A DNA stretch of 64,000 bases from Solobacterium sp. (GTDB lineage: Bacteria > Bacillota_I > Bacilli_A > Erysipelotrichales > Erysipelotrichaceae): assembly GCA_017512725.1 (NCBI GenBank), contig JAFWEW010000040.1, forward strand, positions 1-64,000, in the 5' to 3' direction. Positions within the stretch are counted from its first letter, which is position 1. Every line of letters starts with the position of its first letter. Under the pieces are notes generated by a model. It did not search any database and was not told the origin of the DNA. It saw only the letters and a program-made list of their open reading frames with translations. Position numbers and translations under genes: made by a program. Shown piece after piece: positions 1-9,014 of the stretch.

Positions 1-93
1 GAAATGGCGGAGCTCCTGATACGTTCCATCAAAAAATACCACTGTAGAATCACACGTGCGTCGTTAAGGAAGAGTCATTTGTTCGCAGTTTGA
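1..93 (+). other. possible 3' end of a truncated reading frame
   Basis: The first reading frame is open from base 1 to a TGA at 91-93 and encodes about 30 basic residues ending HLFAV. It could be the tail of a gene that begins outside the window, but it is too short to assign. The rest of 94-274 holds only A+T-rich sequence and a small hairpin near 98-115 (GATTTAG/CTAAATC arms). Confidence 0.2.
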
Positions 94-274
94 AAGGATT
101 TAGCCAGCTAAATCTACTATCTGGTTTAAAATAGCGAAAATATTTGAATTTTTTCTTTGCTTTCCAATAAGAAGTGAACATCTGCCTTTTTCGTATCTCA
201 AAAACTATGGAGATTATCACAACGGATTAATATCGGAACTGTCATTTGATCAGGGGGAGAAACCTATGCAACCG

Positions 275-340
275 AAAAAAACAGGCCCCTTCAGGACATA
301 CAGAACATCCGTTGTTCTGACATCTATGAAAAAACCTGTT
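275..340 (-). terminator. terminator of the GGDEF gene
   Basis: Read on the minus strand, AACAGG and CCTGTT arms enclose a second perfect hairpin (CAGAACA/TGTTCTG at 301-319), and a run of seven T follows. It lies about 70 bases after the stop of the diguanylate cyclase gene. A 47-codon plus-strand frame (266-409) crosses it and is probably fortuitous despite a GGGGGAG upstream. Confidence 0.65.
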
Positions 341-412
341 CCTTTTAATTGTTTCTTTTTACTTATATACTGTGAAACGATTTTGTATTACCGCAGGAAA
401 CGGTATTGATCA

Positions 413-2044
413 TTAACGGTTCCCGGATTCCCCTCGTGCCTTCTTATGATCCCATTTGTTCTTATACATCATCCGGTCTGCACGGCGTACGACATCATAG
501 ACCGTTTCATCTTCCTTCGGGTCATAGGCTGCCATACCACGGGCTGCATCCACCTTATTCCAGGCTTCTGTCTCCTGCTTTTGTCTTTCTGCACATTGCT
601 CATCAAACTGCTTCAGGAGTGCCTCCCGGTTCTCATAGTCACTGTCTTTCAGGATTGCCGCAAACTCATCTCCGCCGATCCGGAACACCGGACTATGGTC
701 AAATACTCTGCAGATGATATTCGCGGTTTCTTTCAGGTAAATGTCTCCCTTGTCATGACCGTTCTGATCATTTACGGTTTTCAGATTGTTGCAGTCAAAC
801 ATACAGACGGCAAATGCGAGATTCTCCCGGTTCTCATCCTGTTCCATCTGCAGATAATTCATATAGATATCAAACGCTCCCTTATTGTGCAGGGAAGTCA
901 GGGCATCCGCATAGGCAAGGTCATTGAGATCGGTAATGGTCCGCTTCAGGTTCTGTGTGACCCGGCTGAAGGTGCGGGTCAGAATGCCGATCTCATCATT
1001 CCCGGAGTAATCCAGCTTATGGTCATAATTACCGGCATCAATTTCTTCTGCCACCTTTGTGATATCCTGCAGCGGTTTTGTGATCCGCTCGGTATATTTC
1101 ATGATGAACAATATGAACAGCACCAGCAGACCTGCAAATGCGATGATGATTTTATTGATCCAGTTCTCCCATACGGCATTGATCTCATTGAGCGGTACCG
1201 ATACATTCAGCCAGTCTCCGTTGACCAGAGGCAGGCTTACTGCCATCTTCTTGACTCCGTCAAAGGTATAGTAGATGATCGTTTCTCTGTCCCGGAACTC
1301 TTCCGGTGTTTCCGGCGGTGTTTCCATGGTCATGACATCCATTTGCGGATGATACAGCAGCTTTCCGTCACTGTCATTCACAAATGCATAGCCGTTCTCA
1401 TAGAGTGTGATATTGTCTACTTCTTCTGCCATGAAGGAATAATCAAGCTCAATTCCGATGACTCCGACAAATGTACCATTCAGATAGACCGGGGTATTGT
1501 AGGAGATGACCCGTGCCCCGAGATTATCGGTAATATACGGAGGAAGCCAGATCGATTTGCCGGTTGCCTTGGGTACCGTGAACCATACCAGCTGTGAGGT
1601 ATCTTCAGTATCATAGCGGGTAATATCCGTTACTTCATGTTCCTGAAAGCCTTCTCCGTTCTCATTTACGAACCAGAATCCCGGTACATTGGAAGATACG
1701 GAAGGATCGATCCGGTAGTAGTACGTGATGACTCCGTTTGTCTTATAAAGTACCTTCCGGAAAAACTCACTGACCCGGTTGAGATGGGCCGACAGCCTCT
1801 CATCATCCAGGCCGGTAAGATCTTCTTCCACATAGGCTGAGATCGTCTCAACATCCTGCTCGACATCGAGAAGGCTGGAATCGAGATTCTTCTCTCCTGC
1901 TTCACACAGCAGCATCAGCATCTGTTCCGAGTTTTTCTGTCCGATATCACGGATCGCAGCGACACCAAAAATCGTTGCGATGATCATTGTGATGATGATC
2001 GCACTGATCGTTACTGCCGTGATTTTTGTTCTTAAGGAATGCAT
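413..2044 (-). CDS. membrane diguanylate cyclase (dCache-HAMP-GGDEF)
   Basis: This 543-residue protein should make cyclic di-GMP from two GTP at the membrane in response to an extracellular signal. An N-terminal helix (about 7-30) is followed by a dCache-like extracellular domain (about 35-290), a second membrane helix (about 296-315), a HAMP linker (to about 370) and a GGDEF domain. The catalytic loop reads RIGGDEF with GGDEF at 457-461, so the active site looks intact. No EAL domain is attached. The only other cyclic-di-GMP gene here is the HD-GYP protein at 22.5-25.7 kb, its natural antagonist. The gene appears monocistronic. The ligand of the sensor domain cannot be predicted. Confidence 0.9.
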   Translation of the reverse strand: MHSLRTKITAVTISAIIITMIIATIFGVAAIRDIGQKNSEQMLMLLCEAGEKNLDSSLLDVEQDVETISAYVEEDLTGLDDERLSAHLNRVSEFFRKVLYKTNGVITYYYRIDPSVSSNVPGFWFVNENGEGFQEHEVTDITRYDTEDTSQLVWFTVPKATGKSIWLPPYITDNLGARVISYNTPVYLNGTFVGVIGIELDYSFMAEEVDNITLYENGYAFVNDSDGKLLYHPQMDVMTMETPPETPEEFRDRETIIYYTFDGVKKMAVSLPLVNGDWLNVSVPLNEINAVWENWINKIIIAFAGLLVLFILFIMKYTERITKPLQDITKVAEEIDAGNYDHKLDYSGNDEIGILTRTFSRVTQNLKRTITDLNDLAYADALTSLHNKGAFDIYMNYLQMEQDENRENLAFAVCMFDCNNLKTVNDQNGHDKGDIYLKETANIICRVFDHSPVFRIGGDEFAAILKDSDYENREALLKQFDEQCAERQKQETEAWNKVDAARGMAAYDPKEDETVYDVVRRADRMMYKNKWDHKKARGESGNR

Positions 2045-2130
2045 GTTCTGACCTGTAATTGTTTTAACAAACTTTATTGATTATTATAAATCAAATACCC
2101 TTCCTTTTTCCACACCAGATCCCATAACAA

Positions 2131-2190
2131 AAGACCGCATGCGTATTCAGGAGCCCCGCAGAGGTACCCGTAACAGACGCACACGGTCTT
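2131..2190 (-). terminator. probable terminator of the 5'-nucleotidase gene
   Basis: Minus-strand arms AAGACCG/CGGTCTT with an inner TGCGT/ACGCA pairing form a long hairpin about 12 bases after the stop codon. It is followed by TTTTG, so the T-run is short. Confidence 0.5.
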
Positions 2191-2201
2191 CTTTCGCTGT
2201 A

Positions 2202-3938
2202 TCAGTTATCCGATTCTTCCGGCAGTTTGATGAAGAGACGGCCCTGGCCGTAGACATCCCGATACTCTTCTCCGATCCGGCCGTTCAGATCCTTCTGGAT
2301 GTAGTCGATCAGGCACTCATTGTCGAGCTTGATGTCTTCCATGATGACCATACTGTGGTCAAACATGGTGAGGCCGCTGCCGCCTTCAAACAGCAGATAG
2401 GAAGAAGATGCGACGGTATAGGTCTGATCCGGATCCAGGGGCTGCCCGTTGATCAGCACATTGCTTACCCGGCGTTTTCCTTCCACGGAGCCGAAACCGC
2501 CTTCGGCATTGACGGTGCACGGAGAAGGAATCGTTGCGTCAACCTCATAGCTGAAACCCGAGGGCATCAGGATCGCGCTTTCTTCCGGCAGGTTCCGCAC
2601 ACCCCACTCCAGCCCGTCAAGCAGTACACTGCCTTTGATCTTCGATACCGAGATCGGATTGGAGAACGGCAGGACGCGCATGATGTCGCCATAGGTCACT
2701 TCCCCTTCTTCGATCTGGTCACGCAGACTTCCGGCATTGGTAAATGCGATATCCGCTCCGGTCTGGATCCGGTAGGCATCGGTAATGAAGTCTGCCATAT
2801 TGGTTTCCTGTTTCCGGCCGATCCGCTCCGGATTGCCGGCAGCGGTCTTCTTTACCGGATCAAAGATGGAAAGCGTTACGGCTGAGTCTGCGATCTTCAG
2901 GTTCATGATCTCATCGATCTCGTCATAGACATTCTGAACGGTTCCGGTGACTTCGTTTTCAAATCCGAACAGTTCGGAAGGCATCACATCGTTGTTCCAG
3001 GAATAGAGACCTGCCGTAATGGAACCGTCTTCCGTTGCGATCCGCACATAGCCGATTGCCTGCAGCTTCGTACCGCAGCCGGAACGGATGACCGGATCCC
3101 CGTTCTTGTCGTTCATGGTTACCTGATCGACATCGTGGCTGTGGCCGTCAAGCAGCACATCAACTCCTTCGGTTTTCTCAATCAGCGTCTGGAAATTGTA
3201 CGGGGCGTCATCTTCGTTGTTGCCCATATGGCATAAGAGCACAACATAATCCGCGCCCTTTTCCCTTACTTCATCGATATACTTCTGTACCTGTGCAAAC
3301 AAGGCAGAACCATCTTCATCCCGGGTAAAGCCGTAGATCATATTCCCGCTTTCATCCTTGAAGTGGGTCGGATTGGAAGTAACCATCGTCTCCGGAGTGG
3401 TAACCCCGATAAAGGCGATCTTTTTTCCGCCTGCTTCTTTGATCACATACGGGTCCAGAAACAGTTCGTCGTTTTTGGTGATGTTGCAGCTGATGTACGG
3501 GAATTCCGCAAGATCCATGACGTTTTCAAACTTGTCCATTCCATAATCAAACTCATGGTTGCCCGGAATTGCCGCATCATAGTGCAGTGCATTCATCACC
3601 CTGGTGACTGCCTTTCCTTCGGTAAGGATCCCGATCGCATCACCCTGAATGGCATCTCCGTCATCTACGAGCAGTACGGCATTTCCTGCCTTTTCCAGGG
3701 TGTCACGTACCTGCGCAAGACCCGTCGCACCAAACCCCTGCGTTAAGCCGCAGTGCATGTCACTCGTATAAAGGATGATGATGTCACCCGCCGTTTGTTC
3801 TGCCGTTTCCGCCGGTACCCCTGTCGTTTCTTCCGGTACCGCGGTTACCTGCGGTACGGCTGTCTCCTTTGCGCAGCCGATCAGAAGCGAAGAAAGGCAG
3901 AGCGCCGACAGCAGTTTTTTCAATACGTGTTTTTTCAC
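2202..3938 (-). CDS. 5'-nucleotidase/UshA-type metallophosphatase lipoprotein
   Basis: The product is a secreted calcineurin-like phosphoesterase with a C-terminal 5'-nucleotidase domain, likely removing phosphate from extracellular nucleotides. The metal-site motifs appear in order: SDMHCG, DGDAIQGD, GNHEFDYG, LCHMGNN and DGHSHD. The substrate-binding domain fills the second half. The start chosen is GTG at 3938: AGGAGA lies 6 bases upstream and the protein then begins MKKHVLKK with a lipobox LIGC at residue 22. A longer reading from ATG at 3983 lacks such a site and would overlap the next gene. It lies 34 bases downstream of another lipoprotein gene and may share its transcript. Whether it prefers nucleotides or UDP-sugars is unknown. 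Confidence 0.88.
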   Translation of the reverse strand: MKKHVLKKLLSALCLSSLLIGCAKETAVPQVTAVPEETTGVPAETAEQTAGDIIILYTSDMHCGLTQGFGATGLAQVRDTLEKAGNAVLLVDDGDAIQGDAIGILTEGKAVTRVMNALHYDAAIPGNHEFDYGMDKFENVMDLAEFPYISCNITKNDELFLDPYVIKEAGGKKIAFIGVTTPETMVTSNPTHFKDESGNMIYGFTRDEDGSALFAQVQKYIDEVREKGADYVVLLCHMGNNEDDAPYNFQTLIEKTEGVDVLLDGHSHDVDQVTMNDKNGDPVIRSGCGTKLQAIGYVRIATEDGSITAGLYSWNNDVMPSELFGFENEVTGTVQNVYDEIDEIMNLKIADSAVTLSIFDPVKKTAAGNPERIGRKQETNMADFITDAYRIQTGADIAFTNAGSLRDQIEEGEVTYGDIMRVLPFSNPISVSKIKGSVLLDGLEWGVRNLPEESAILMPSGFSYEVDATIPSPCTVNAEGGFGSVEGKRRVSNVLINGQPLDPDQTYTVASSSYLLFEGGSGLTMFDHSMVIMEDIKLDNECLIDYIQKDLNGRIGEEYRDVYGQGRLFIKLPEESDN

Positions 3939-3972
3939 ATGAACTCTCCTGTAAACCTGTTTCCTGTATCTC

Positions 3973-4833
3973 TTAATGATCACGGACCTGTTCCATCATA
4001 TCGATGATCATCTCCCATGGAACGATCCGGGTGTAGCCGGTATACCGCCGGTTGCCATGCGCGGACGTGCAGTGATAAACTGCCCCGATGTATTCTTTGT
4101 CCCGGTCAATGGCACTGCCGTCATTTTCCAGGAAGATCACATAGTATTCTTCCGGTGACTCATAAGCCGCAAGGTACCAGATATTATCCTGATACTGCTT
4201 AAACTCAACTGCTTCGGATTTCAACAGCTTTACATCGCCCTTCATACTGATGAGCTCAAAGTTGTTCAGCTGACCGGTATACTTCTCATCGGTCATCTCA
4301 TCCCAGCTGTTTTCAAAGTCCGTAAGCAGGATGATGGGATCCGCTCCGGAGAAATCATAGGTATCGAGATACTCTCTTGTGACCGGATCATAGACGACTC
4401 CGTCATTGGTCATGACCCGTGTTTCTACGGCATCCAGGAACACATTGTATTCCAGACCGTTTCTTGACCAGTTATCCGAGAAGTAATACTGATCGGTCAG
4501 AACGATCGAATAGAATGATCCCTTCATGAAGGTGCTTGTGGGATTTCCGTCATCATCGTATTCATAGTGTTCCCGGTATACTTCCCGGAAGTCAAAATAG
4601 GAACGCCAGTTCGATGCCGATACCGTATCACTTACTTCACTGTCCAGCAGGGTCTGATACGATACCGCCTCCTGCGGGTCCAGTTCAAACTGGAACGTCT
4701 CTCCCTCCTTCAGATATGCCTCAAACGAAATGCGATTATTTTCCGGCTGTGCTTCTTCCTTTGCCGCATTGGAAGATCCCCCGCATCCGGCAAGTACTGC
4801 GCATGCCAGGATCAGTGCCATCTGTTTCTTCAT
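3973..4833 (-). CDS. lipoprotein of unknown function
   Basis: A 286-residue predicted lipoprotein: a short signal peptide ends in LAGC with the lipidated Cys at residue 17, followed by a Gly/Ser/Ala/Glu-rich linker. The mature part is acidic and rich in Tyr, Trp and Asp, which fits an all-beta extracytoplasmic domain. I recognise no catalytic motif or family. It is transcribed in the same direction as the nucleotidase lipoprotein 34 bases downstream, so both may act at the outer face of the membrane. Assignment beyond lipoprotein would be guesswork. Confidence 0.75.
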   Translation of the reverse strand: MKKQMALILACAVLAGCGGSSNAAKEEAQPENNRISFEAYLKEGETFQFELDPQEAVSYQTLLDSEVSDTVSASNWRSYFDFREVYREHYEYDDDGNPTSTFMKGSFYSIVLTDQYYFSDNWSRNGLEYNVFLDAVETRVMTNDGVVYDPVTREYLDTYDFSGADPIILLTDFENSWDEMTDEKYTGQLNNFELISMKGDVKLLKSEAVEFKQYQDNIWYLAAYESPEEYYVIFLENDGSAIDRDKEYIGAVYHCTSAHGNRRYTGYTRIVPWEMIIDMMEQVRDH

Positions 4834-4945
4834 TCAATTGTCCGTCCTCTTCTGTTGTCTGTTCCATTATATCGTTCCCGTCTCTTTCTTTGACAGCTTC
4901 CCGCCCGTACCGAAACGAAAACGGAACCGGAGACCAGGTTTCTGA

Positions 4946-6673
4946 TCATTCCGGATCCGGTTTGTTCTGTTCCAGGAATTCCGTACTTGTTTCGATCTTT
5001 TCTTTCGCAAGGGAATAGTACGCTTCCGCAGACTTTTTATAGTACTCCTGATCCGCATCCGTTTCGGCAGAACGGATCATTTCTTTCATGATCGTCTCGG
5101 TTTTCTCGGTCAGATCGTTATAAACATCCGCTACGGCAGACATGATGTTGTAGATCGTGATCTCACGCTGGAAATTCAGCTGCTTCAGAATCGCATCTCT
5201 GCCGCTGTTGGCAAACTTGCGGCTGTTAAGCTCCGTGTCATACAGGATGTATGCCCCGTCTTTGCCGGTCAGCTGGGTGCACCGGCCGCTCTTCAGGTAT
5301 TCATAGATCTTGGTAACTGCCACAACATCCAGATACTTCGGAAGTACGAACTGCAGGGTCTGCAGTCCTGCCTCGGTCTTATATGCCTCTTTCAGAAGAG
5401 CCATATTCTCGTTGCCTTCTTCCCTGAGCATCTTACTGACATTCAGCAGCGGAATATCTTCTGCCAGCTTCTTACTGATTGCCGGTGCGTCTTTCTTCAC
5501 ATCTTCCAGTTCATCCAGTTCTTTCTGAAGCTGAGCGATCTTTTTGGTCCGTTCCAGATACGGCTTGGAGTTTTTCCAGAGCGCTTCTTCACTCTCTAAG
5601 ATCTCCCCTTTCCGCCGTTCATACAGTTCCACCTCTTTCTGATAGGCAGCCACTGCCGCTTCATATTCCTGCCGGAGCCGGAAGTATTCTTCCCGCTGTT
5701 CCGTATACTCCTGCTGCAGGAGTTCATTTTCCTGCTGGATCTTCTGCCGGTTGAAGAGACCGGGTGTTTTATACTCCGGTTCCTGCGGTTCTTCCGGCAG
5801 TTCCAGCGTTACCGGTTCCGGATACATACATCCGTATTTCACTTCCCAGCCCGGCTGGATCTGAAATTCCTGTTTGTATTCCAGTTCCCGGATATCCGCA
5901 TGAATGGCTTCTTCCTTTTCTTCAATCTGTTCGATGACTCTTCGTTCCATCAGACAGGTTGTTTTTACGATCTGCCGGTCATTTTCCATCAGCCGCAGAA
6001 TCAGATCAAAATACCGGTTCTCCAGCATCCAGACACCGGACTTAATCGTCATCAGGATATGGAAGAAACTGATGAGATCCAGATCGGACTGCCGGATCTT
6101 CCCGTTCTTTACCTCAAGGGAAGAACGGTTCTTATCCATGATCTGATTTACAAAATCCGACGCATCGGCCTGATTTTCCCGGGTGATGTATTTATTCAGG
6201 TCCCGTTTCTCAAGCTCGGTAATGGAACCGTGACCGGCCAGAGAATCGGAAAGGATATACCAGGTATGATCGGTTTCAACATAATTGTCCCAGACACCGT
6301 TTACTTCGGTTGTCGGCAGGGATCCAAGGATCCGGTAATGGTTCCCGGATCCGCACAGGGAACAGACAACGGATTCCTGGTCCCCGTCGGTAATTCTCGA
6401 GCCGATCATCACGTCATCATACCGAAGGTTATTCATGACGTTCTTAAAGGTCGGATAAGCGGTATAGCGGATCCTGTCCTCCCCGGCATCGGAACTGCTC
6501 AGGAACTCTGAAAACTCCGATTCCAGTACCGGAACCGGAACCGGCGAATCATAAAAACCATTCTTCTCAAGTTTTGCCAGAATCGCAGCTGCCTCTTTCC
6601 CGTCAAGCGGCCCCGGGTCCGAGGGCAGATACAGAAGCTGTCCGCAGTTTTTGCACTTATATAAGTCGCCCAT
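4946..6673 (-). CDS. zinc-ribbon and coiled-coil protein of unknown function
   Basis: A 575-residue cytoplasmic protein. It opens with CKNCG at residues 7-11 and has a second pair, CSLCG, near residue 105; together they could bind one zinc. The middle (about 260-410) is highly charged, rich in Glu, Gln and Lys, and looks like a long coiled coil with a Pro/Glu-rich break. The C-terminal third is helical. No enzyme motif is visible. It has no membrane helix or signal peptide. It lies upstream of the two lipoprotein genes on the same strand with a 112-base gap. Family unknown; a scaffold or nucleic-acid-related role is possible but unsupported. Confidence 0.7.
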   Translation of the reverse strand: MGDLYKCKNCGQLLYLPSDPGPLDGKEAAAILAKLEKNGFYDSPVPVPVLESEFSEFLSSSDAGEDRIRYTAYPTFKNVMNNLRYDDVMIGSRITDGDQESVVCSLCGSGNHYRILGSLPTTEVNGVWDNYVETDHTWYILSDSLAGHGSITELEKRDLNKYITRENQADASDFVNQIMDKNRSSLEVKNGKIRQSDLDLISFFHILMTIKSGVWMLENRYFDLILRLMENDRQIVKTTCLMERRVIEQIEEKEEAIHADIRELEYKQEFQIQPGWEVKYGCMYPEPVTLELPEEPQEPEYKTPGLFNRQKIQQENELLQQEYTEQREEYFRLRQEYEAAVAAYQKEVELYERRKGEILESEEALWKNSKPYLERTKKIAQLQKELDELEDVKKDAPAISKKLAEDIPLLNVSKMLREEGNENMALLKEAYKTEAGLQTLQFVLPKYLDVVAVTKIYEYLKSGRCTQLTGKDGAYILYDTELNSRKFANSGRDAILKQLNFQREITIYNIMSAVADVYNDLTEKTETIMKEMIRSAETDADQEYYKKSAEAYYSLAKEKIETSTEFLEQNKPDPE

Positions 6674-7027
6674 TTGTTTTCCCTGATGTCTGTTAATACT
6701 TCAATGAATAATATCTATATTATTACAATTTCTGTATAGCTAATTCAAAAGATATAAAAAAAAGGAGCACCGAGCAAACGGTGCATAAGGGCCGGTTTAA
6801 CCCGACCACCATCTTTATAGCAGATTACGGGGGATTCCGTCAATGATTTTCAACTTTTTTCACGATCCCGCTAAATTCCAAGCGTGTTTTAATTGTGATA
6901 CCACTAAATTCGGAGCGAGTTTTTGCTAGTTATTTCCGAAATTCGGAGCGAGTTTTAAACAAAAAGTTTAAAAATACGCATCGTGTCCATTTGCACAACG
7001 TCTGCTTACATTGACTTTTTTCTGATG
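6674..7027. other. non-coding gap with hairpin and direct repeats
   Basis: No gene is visible here. A perfect hairpin (GCACCG at 6767-6772, CGGTGC at 6779-6784) follows an A-run, then come the triple repeats listed separately. The region is A+T-rich and ends just before the promoter of the next plus-strand genes. The repeat arrangement recalls the ends of IS21-type elements, but no transposase is present. Confidence 0.4.
6871..6956. repeat. three direct repeats with exact 33-bp period
   Basis: Copies of 20 bp start at 6871, 6904 and 6937. The second and third share 19 of 20 bases (AAATTCGGAGCGAGTTTT core); the first differs at a few places (CCAAGCGTG). The exact 33-bp spacing, about three helical turns, fits binding sites for an oligomeric protein, for example a transposase end or a regulator array. 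All three point the same way. Confidence 0.75.
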
Positions 7028-7056
7028 TAGACATTAATCCGGTTGGTGCATATAAT
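7028..7056 (+). promoter_or_regulatory. sigma-A-type promoter
   Basis: TAGACA (7028-7033), 17 bases, then a perfect TATAAT (7051-7056). The start of transcription would fall near 7063, just ahead of an AGGAGA ribosome site at about 7065. Confidence 0.6.
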
Positions 7057-7075
7057 CCCTTTACAGGAGAACGAC

Positions 7076-7147
7076 ATGAACCGGGAACTGAAAGGAAAAC
7101 GGTCTGCGGGAAAGGAACCGATCTGCTCGTTTATCAGGGAGAACTGA
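7076..7147 (+). CDS. possible 23-residue leader peptide
   Basis: An ATG preceded by AGGAGA at 5 bases opens a 23-codon frame with a very basic product (starts MNRELKGK, ends FIREN). Its stop codon lies 4 bases before the ATG of the next gene, and its last codons contain that gene's ribosome site (AGGGAGAA). This is the arrangement of a translationally coupled upstream frame. The peptide has no recognisable family, so its role, if any, may be to control translation of the downstream membrane protein. Confidence 0.35.
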   Translation: MNRELKGKRSAGKEPICSFIREN

Positions 7148-7151
7148 TCCT

Positions 7152-7982
7152 ATGCCGCAGTATTCAAGAACCGTAAAATATAAGAAACTGCGGGATGAGA
7201 TCGCAATGGACAATGAAGCCCATATCAATCCCCGCAGCCGTGATCTTAAACCATACGCAGAACGCATCAATACCATTGAACCGGCAATCCTTCCGCAGAC
7301 CCCGGTCAATGAATTTGATTCTGCCCTCCAGCATCTCAATGAAGTGATCGAACGAACACTGGACAAAGGCATCCCGCCGGTTGTCAGTGAACCGCTGTCC
7401 CAGCAGGACACAAAGACCGCTGATTTATTCACTTCCACACGGAAGCCGTACCCAGACCCGGGACCGGATGCGGAACCCGAGCCGGTTCAGCATCCTACGA
7501 CGGAGCTGTTCCCTTCTTCCAAACGAACCCCGACGATCCGTCCGTTCATGGTGGAAGAACCCCAGGAAGAGCGTCCCCGGCCAGCTGTGAAAAAGCCGGT
7601 ACAAACGGTCTATGCGGATGATGAAGAAAAAACAGAACGAATCCAGCAGAATCTGTTTGCCCGGCCGGATATCCATTATCACCCGGAGGAAGAAGACACA
7701 CCATCCGATCGCAGAACGATGTCTGCAGATGAGATCCGAAACGAAGTAGAACAGCTGATGCGGGGAAAAACAGCTGAAGAATATGACACCGATGCCTATC
7801 TTCGTGAGACAAGAGAGCTTCAGAAGGAACTGGATGCCCATGCCGATGAGATGGATGGCTTCCACGCCAAAATGGATGAGACCCACAAGCTGATGAACCG
7901 CATCCTGTGGGCAGTCATTCTGGCACTGACGGTGATCCTGCTTGTGATCATCTACTTCATCTACCGGACCTATTTTGGCTGA
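7152..7982 (+). CDS. tail-anchored membrane protein of unknown function
   Basis: A 276-residue protein with one hydrophobic helix at its extreme C-terminus (about 250-272, followed by YRTYFG). The rest is hydrophilic and low in complexity: Pro/Glu-rich (about 95-175) and then charged helical (about 190-245). There is no signal peptide, so the bulk should face the cytoplasm with the tail in the membrane. No family is recognised. It follows a strong promoter and the short upstream frame, and is closed by a clear terminator, so it is probably expressed alone. Confidence 0.75.
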   Translation: MPQYSRTVKYKKLRDEIAMDNEAHINPRSRDLKPYAERINTIEPAILPQTPVNEFDSALQHLNEVIERTLDKGIPPVVSEPLSQQDTKTADLFTSTRKPYPDPGPDAEPEPVQHPTTELFPSSKRTPTIRPFMVEEPQEERPRPAVKKPVQTVYADDEEKTERIQQNLFARPDIHYHPEEEDTPSDRRTMSADEIRNEVEQLMRGKTAEEYDTDAYLRETRELQKELDAHADEMDGFHAKMDETHKLMNRILWAVILALTVILLVIIYFIYRTYFG

Positions 7983-8005
7983 TACATGTCAGTTGTTTTG
8001 TCAGA

Positions 8006-8030
8006 GGGAACCGCTGCCGGTTCCCTTTTT
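8006..8030 (+). terminator. rho-independent terminator
   Basis: Perfect 8-bp stem GGGAACCG/CGGTTCCC with a 4-base loop and five T, 24 bases after the stop of the tail-anchored protein gene. Confidence 0.85.
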
Positions 8031-8127
8031 CCTTATGCGAACGATTGCGGTCCGGGCATCCTGCTTTTCTTTCTCTCCCGAATACATACAATGAAGGTAC
8101 ATACACAGAAGGAGAAAACGGAAAATT

Positions 8128-8913
8128 ATGGATTTGAAATTAAAGGATAAGGTTGTTCTGGTAACCGGAGGTACCGGCGGAATCGGAAAGGCAATCGTAA
8201 AAGGCTTTCTGAACGAAGGTGCGAAGGTCGCATTTTCTTCCACCAGCCAGGCAAAGATCGATGCCCTTCTGCCGGAACTGAATGCGCAGGACCGTGTTGC
8301 AGGCTTTGTGGCTGATATGAACAAAGAGGAAGATATCAAAAACTTTGTGGAAGGTGCAAAGGCAAAATTTGGAACGATCGATGTGGTCGTACCGAATGCC
8401 GGCTATGAAGGAAAGGCACATCCGGTTCAGGATATGACACTCGATCTGTTCCAGGAAACCTATATGCTGAATGTATTCGCAGTCATGTTAATGATGAAGT
8501 ACGCAGCTCCGACCCTGATCGAAAAGAAGTCCGGTTCGGTTGTTGTTGTCGCTTCTGCGGCAGCCTATGAACCAACTGCAGGAAACAGTGCCTATGTTTC
8601 CTCGAAATATGCCGTTGCCGGACTGACCAAGTGTGTCGCAATGGAACTCGGGCCGGTTGGTGTACATGTCAACTATGTCTGCCCGGGACCGGTCGATACC
8701 CCGATGATGCTGAGAATCGAAAAGGACTTCTTCGGAGATTCCATGACACATGAAGAGGCTATGGCAATGCTTGCCGGGAATTACGCGATGGATAAGCGTT
8801 ATGCAACACCGGAAGAAGTTGCCAATGCCGTTCTGTATCTAGCTTCTGAGGTCTCTGCCCATACCGCAGGCATGGGAATGCACGTGGATTCCAAGGTATC
8901 CGCTCCCTGCTGA
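8128..8913 (+). CDS. SDR-family NAD(P)-dependent oxidoreductase
   Basis: A 261-residue classical short-chain dehydrogenase/reductase. The cofactor loop TGGTGGIG is at 13-20, NAG at 90-92, the catalytic Ser at about 143 and the YVSSK motif gives Tyr156 and Lys160, followed by the PGPV segment. All catalytic residues are present. The ribosome site GAAGGAG lies about 13 bases upstream. SDRs of this type include 3-oxoacyl-ACP reductases and sugar or alcohol dehydrogenases, and nothing here fixes the substrate. It stands alone between a terminator and an unrelated small gene, so no pathway can be inferred. Confidence 0.88.
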   Translation: MDLKLKDKVVLVTGGTGGIGKAIVKGFLNEGAKVAFSSTSQAKIDALLPELNAQDRVAGFVADMNKEEDIKNFVEGAKAKFGTIDVVVPNAGYEGKAHPVQDMTLDLFQETYMLNVFAVMLMMKYAAPTLIEKKSGSVVVVASAAAYEPTAGNSAYVSSKYAVAGLTKCVAMELGPVGVHVNYVCPGPVDTPMMLRIEKDFFGDSMTHEEAMAMLAGNYAMDKRYATPEEVANAVLYLASEVSAHTAGMGMHVDSKVSAPC

Positions 8914-9014
8914 TACTGCTATTATCAAATACCCAGATTTACAATTTTTCCCGGGCATGGATAATTTCCAGCTCATCCGTATGTATATATGACACAAAGT
9001 GGAGGAAATGTTAT

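Noticed and set aside
266-409. 47-codon plus-strand frame with a GGGGGAG ribosome-like site
   Set aside because: It runs through the terminator hairpin of the convergent cyclase gene, and its product has no coherent pattern.
6674-7027. CRISPR array from the three regular repeats
   Set aside because: Only three 20-bp copies with 13-bp gaps, too short for spacers, and no cas genes.
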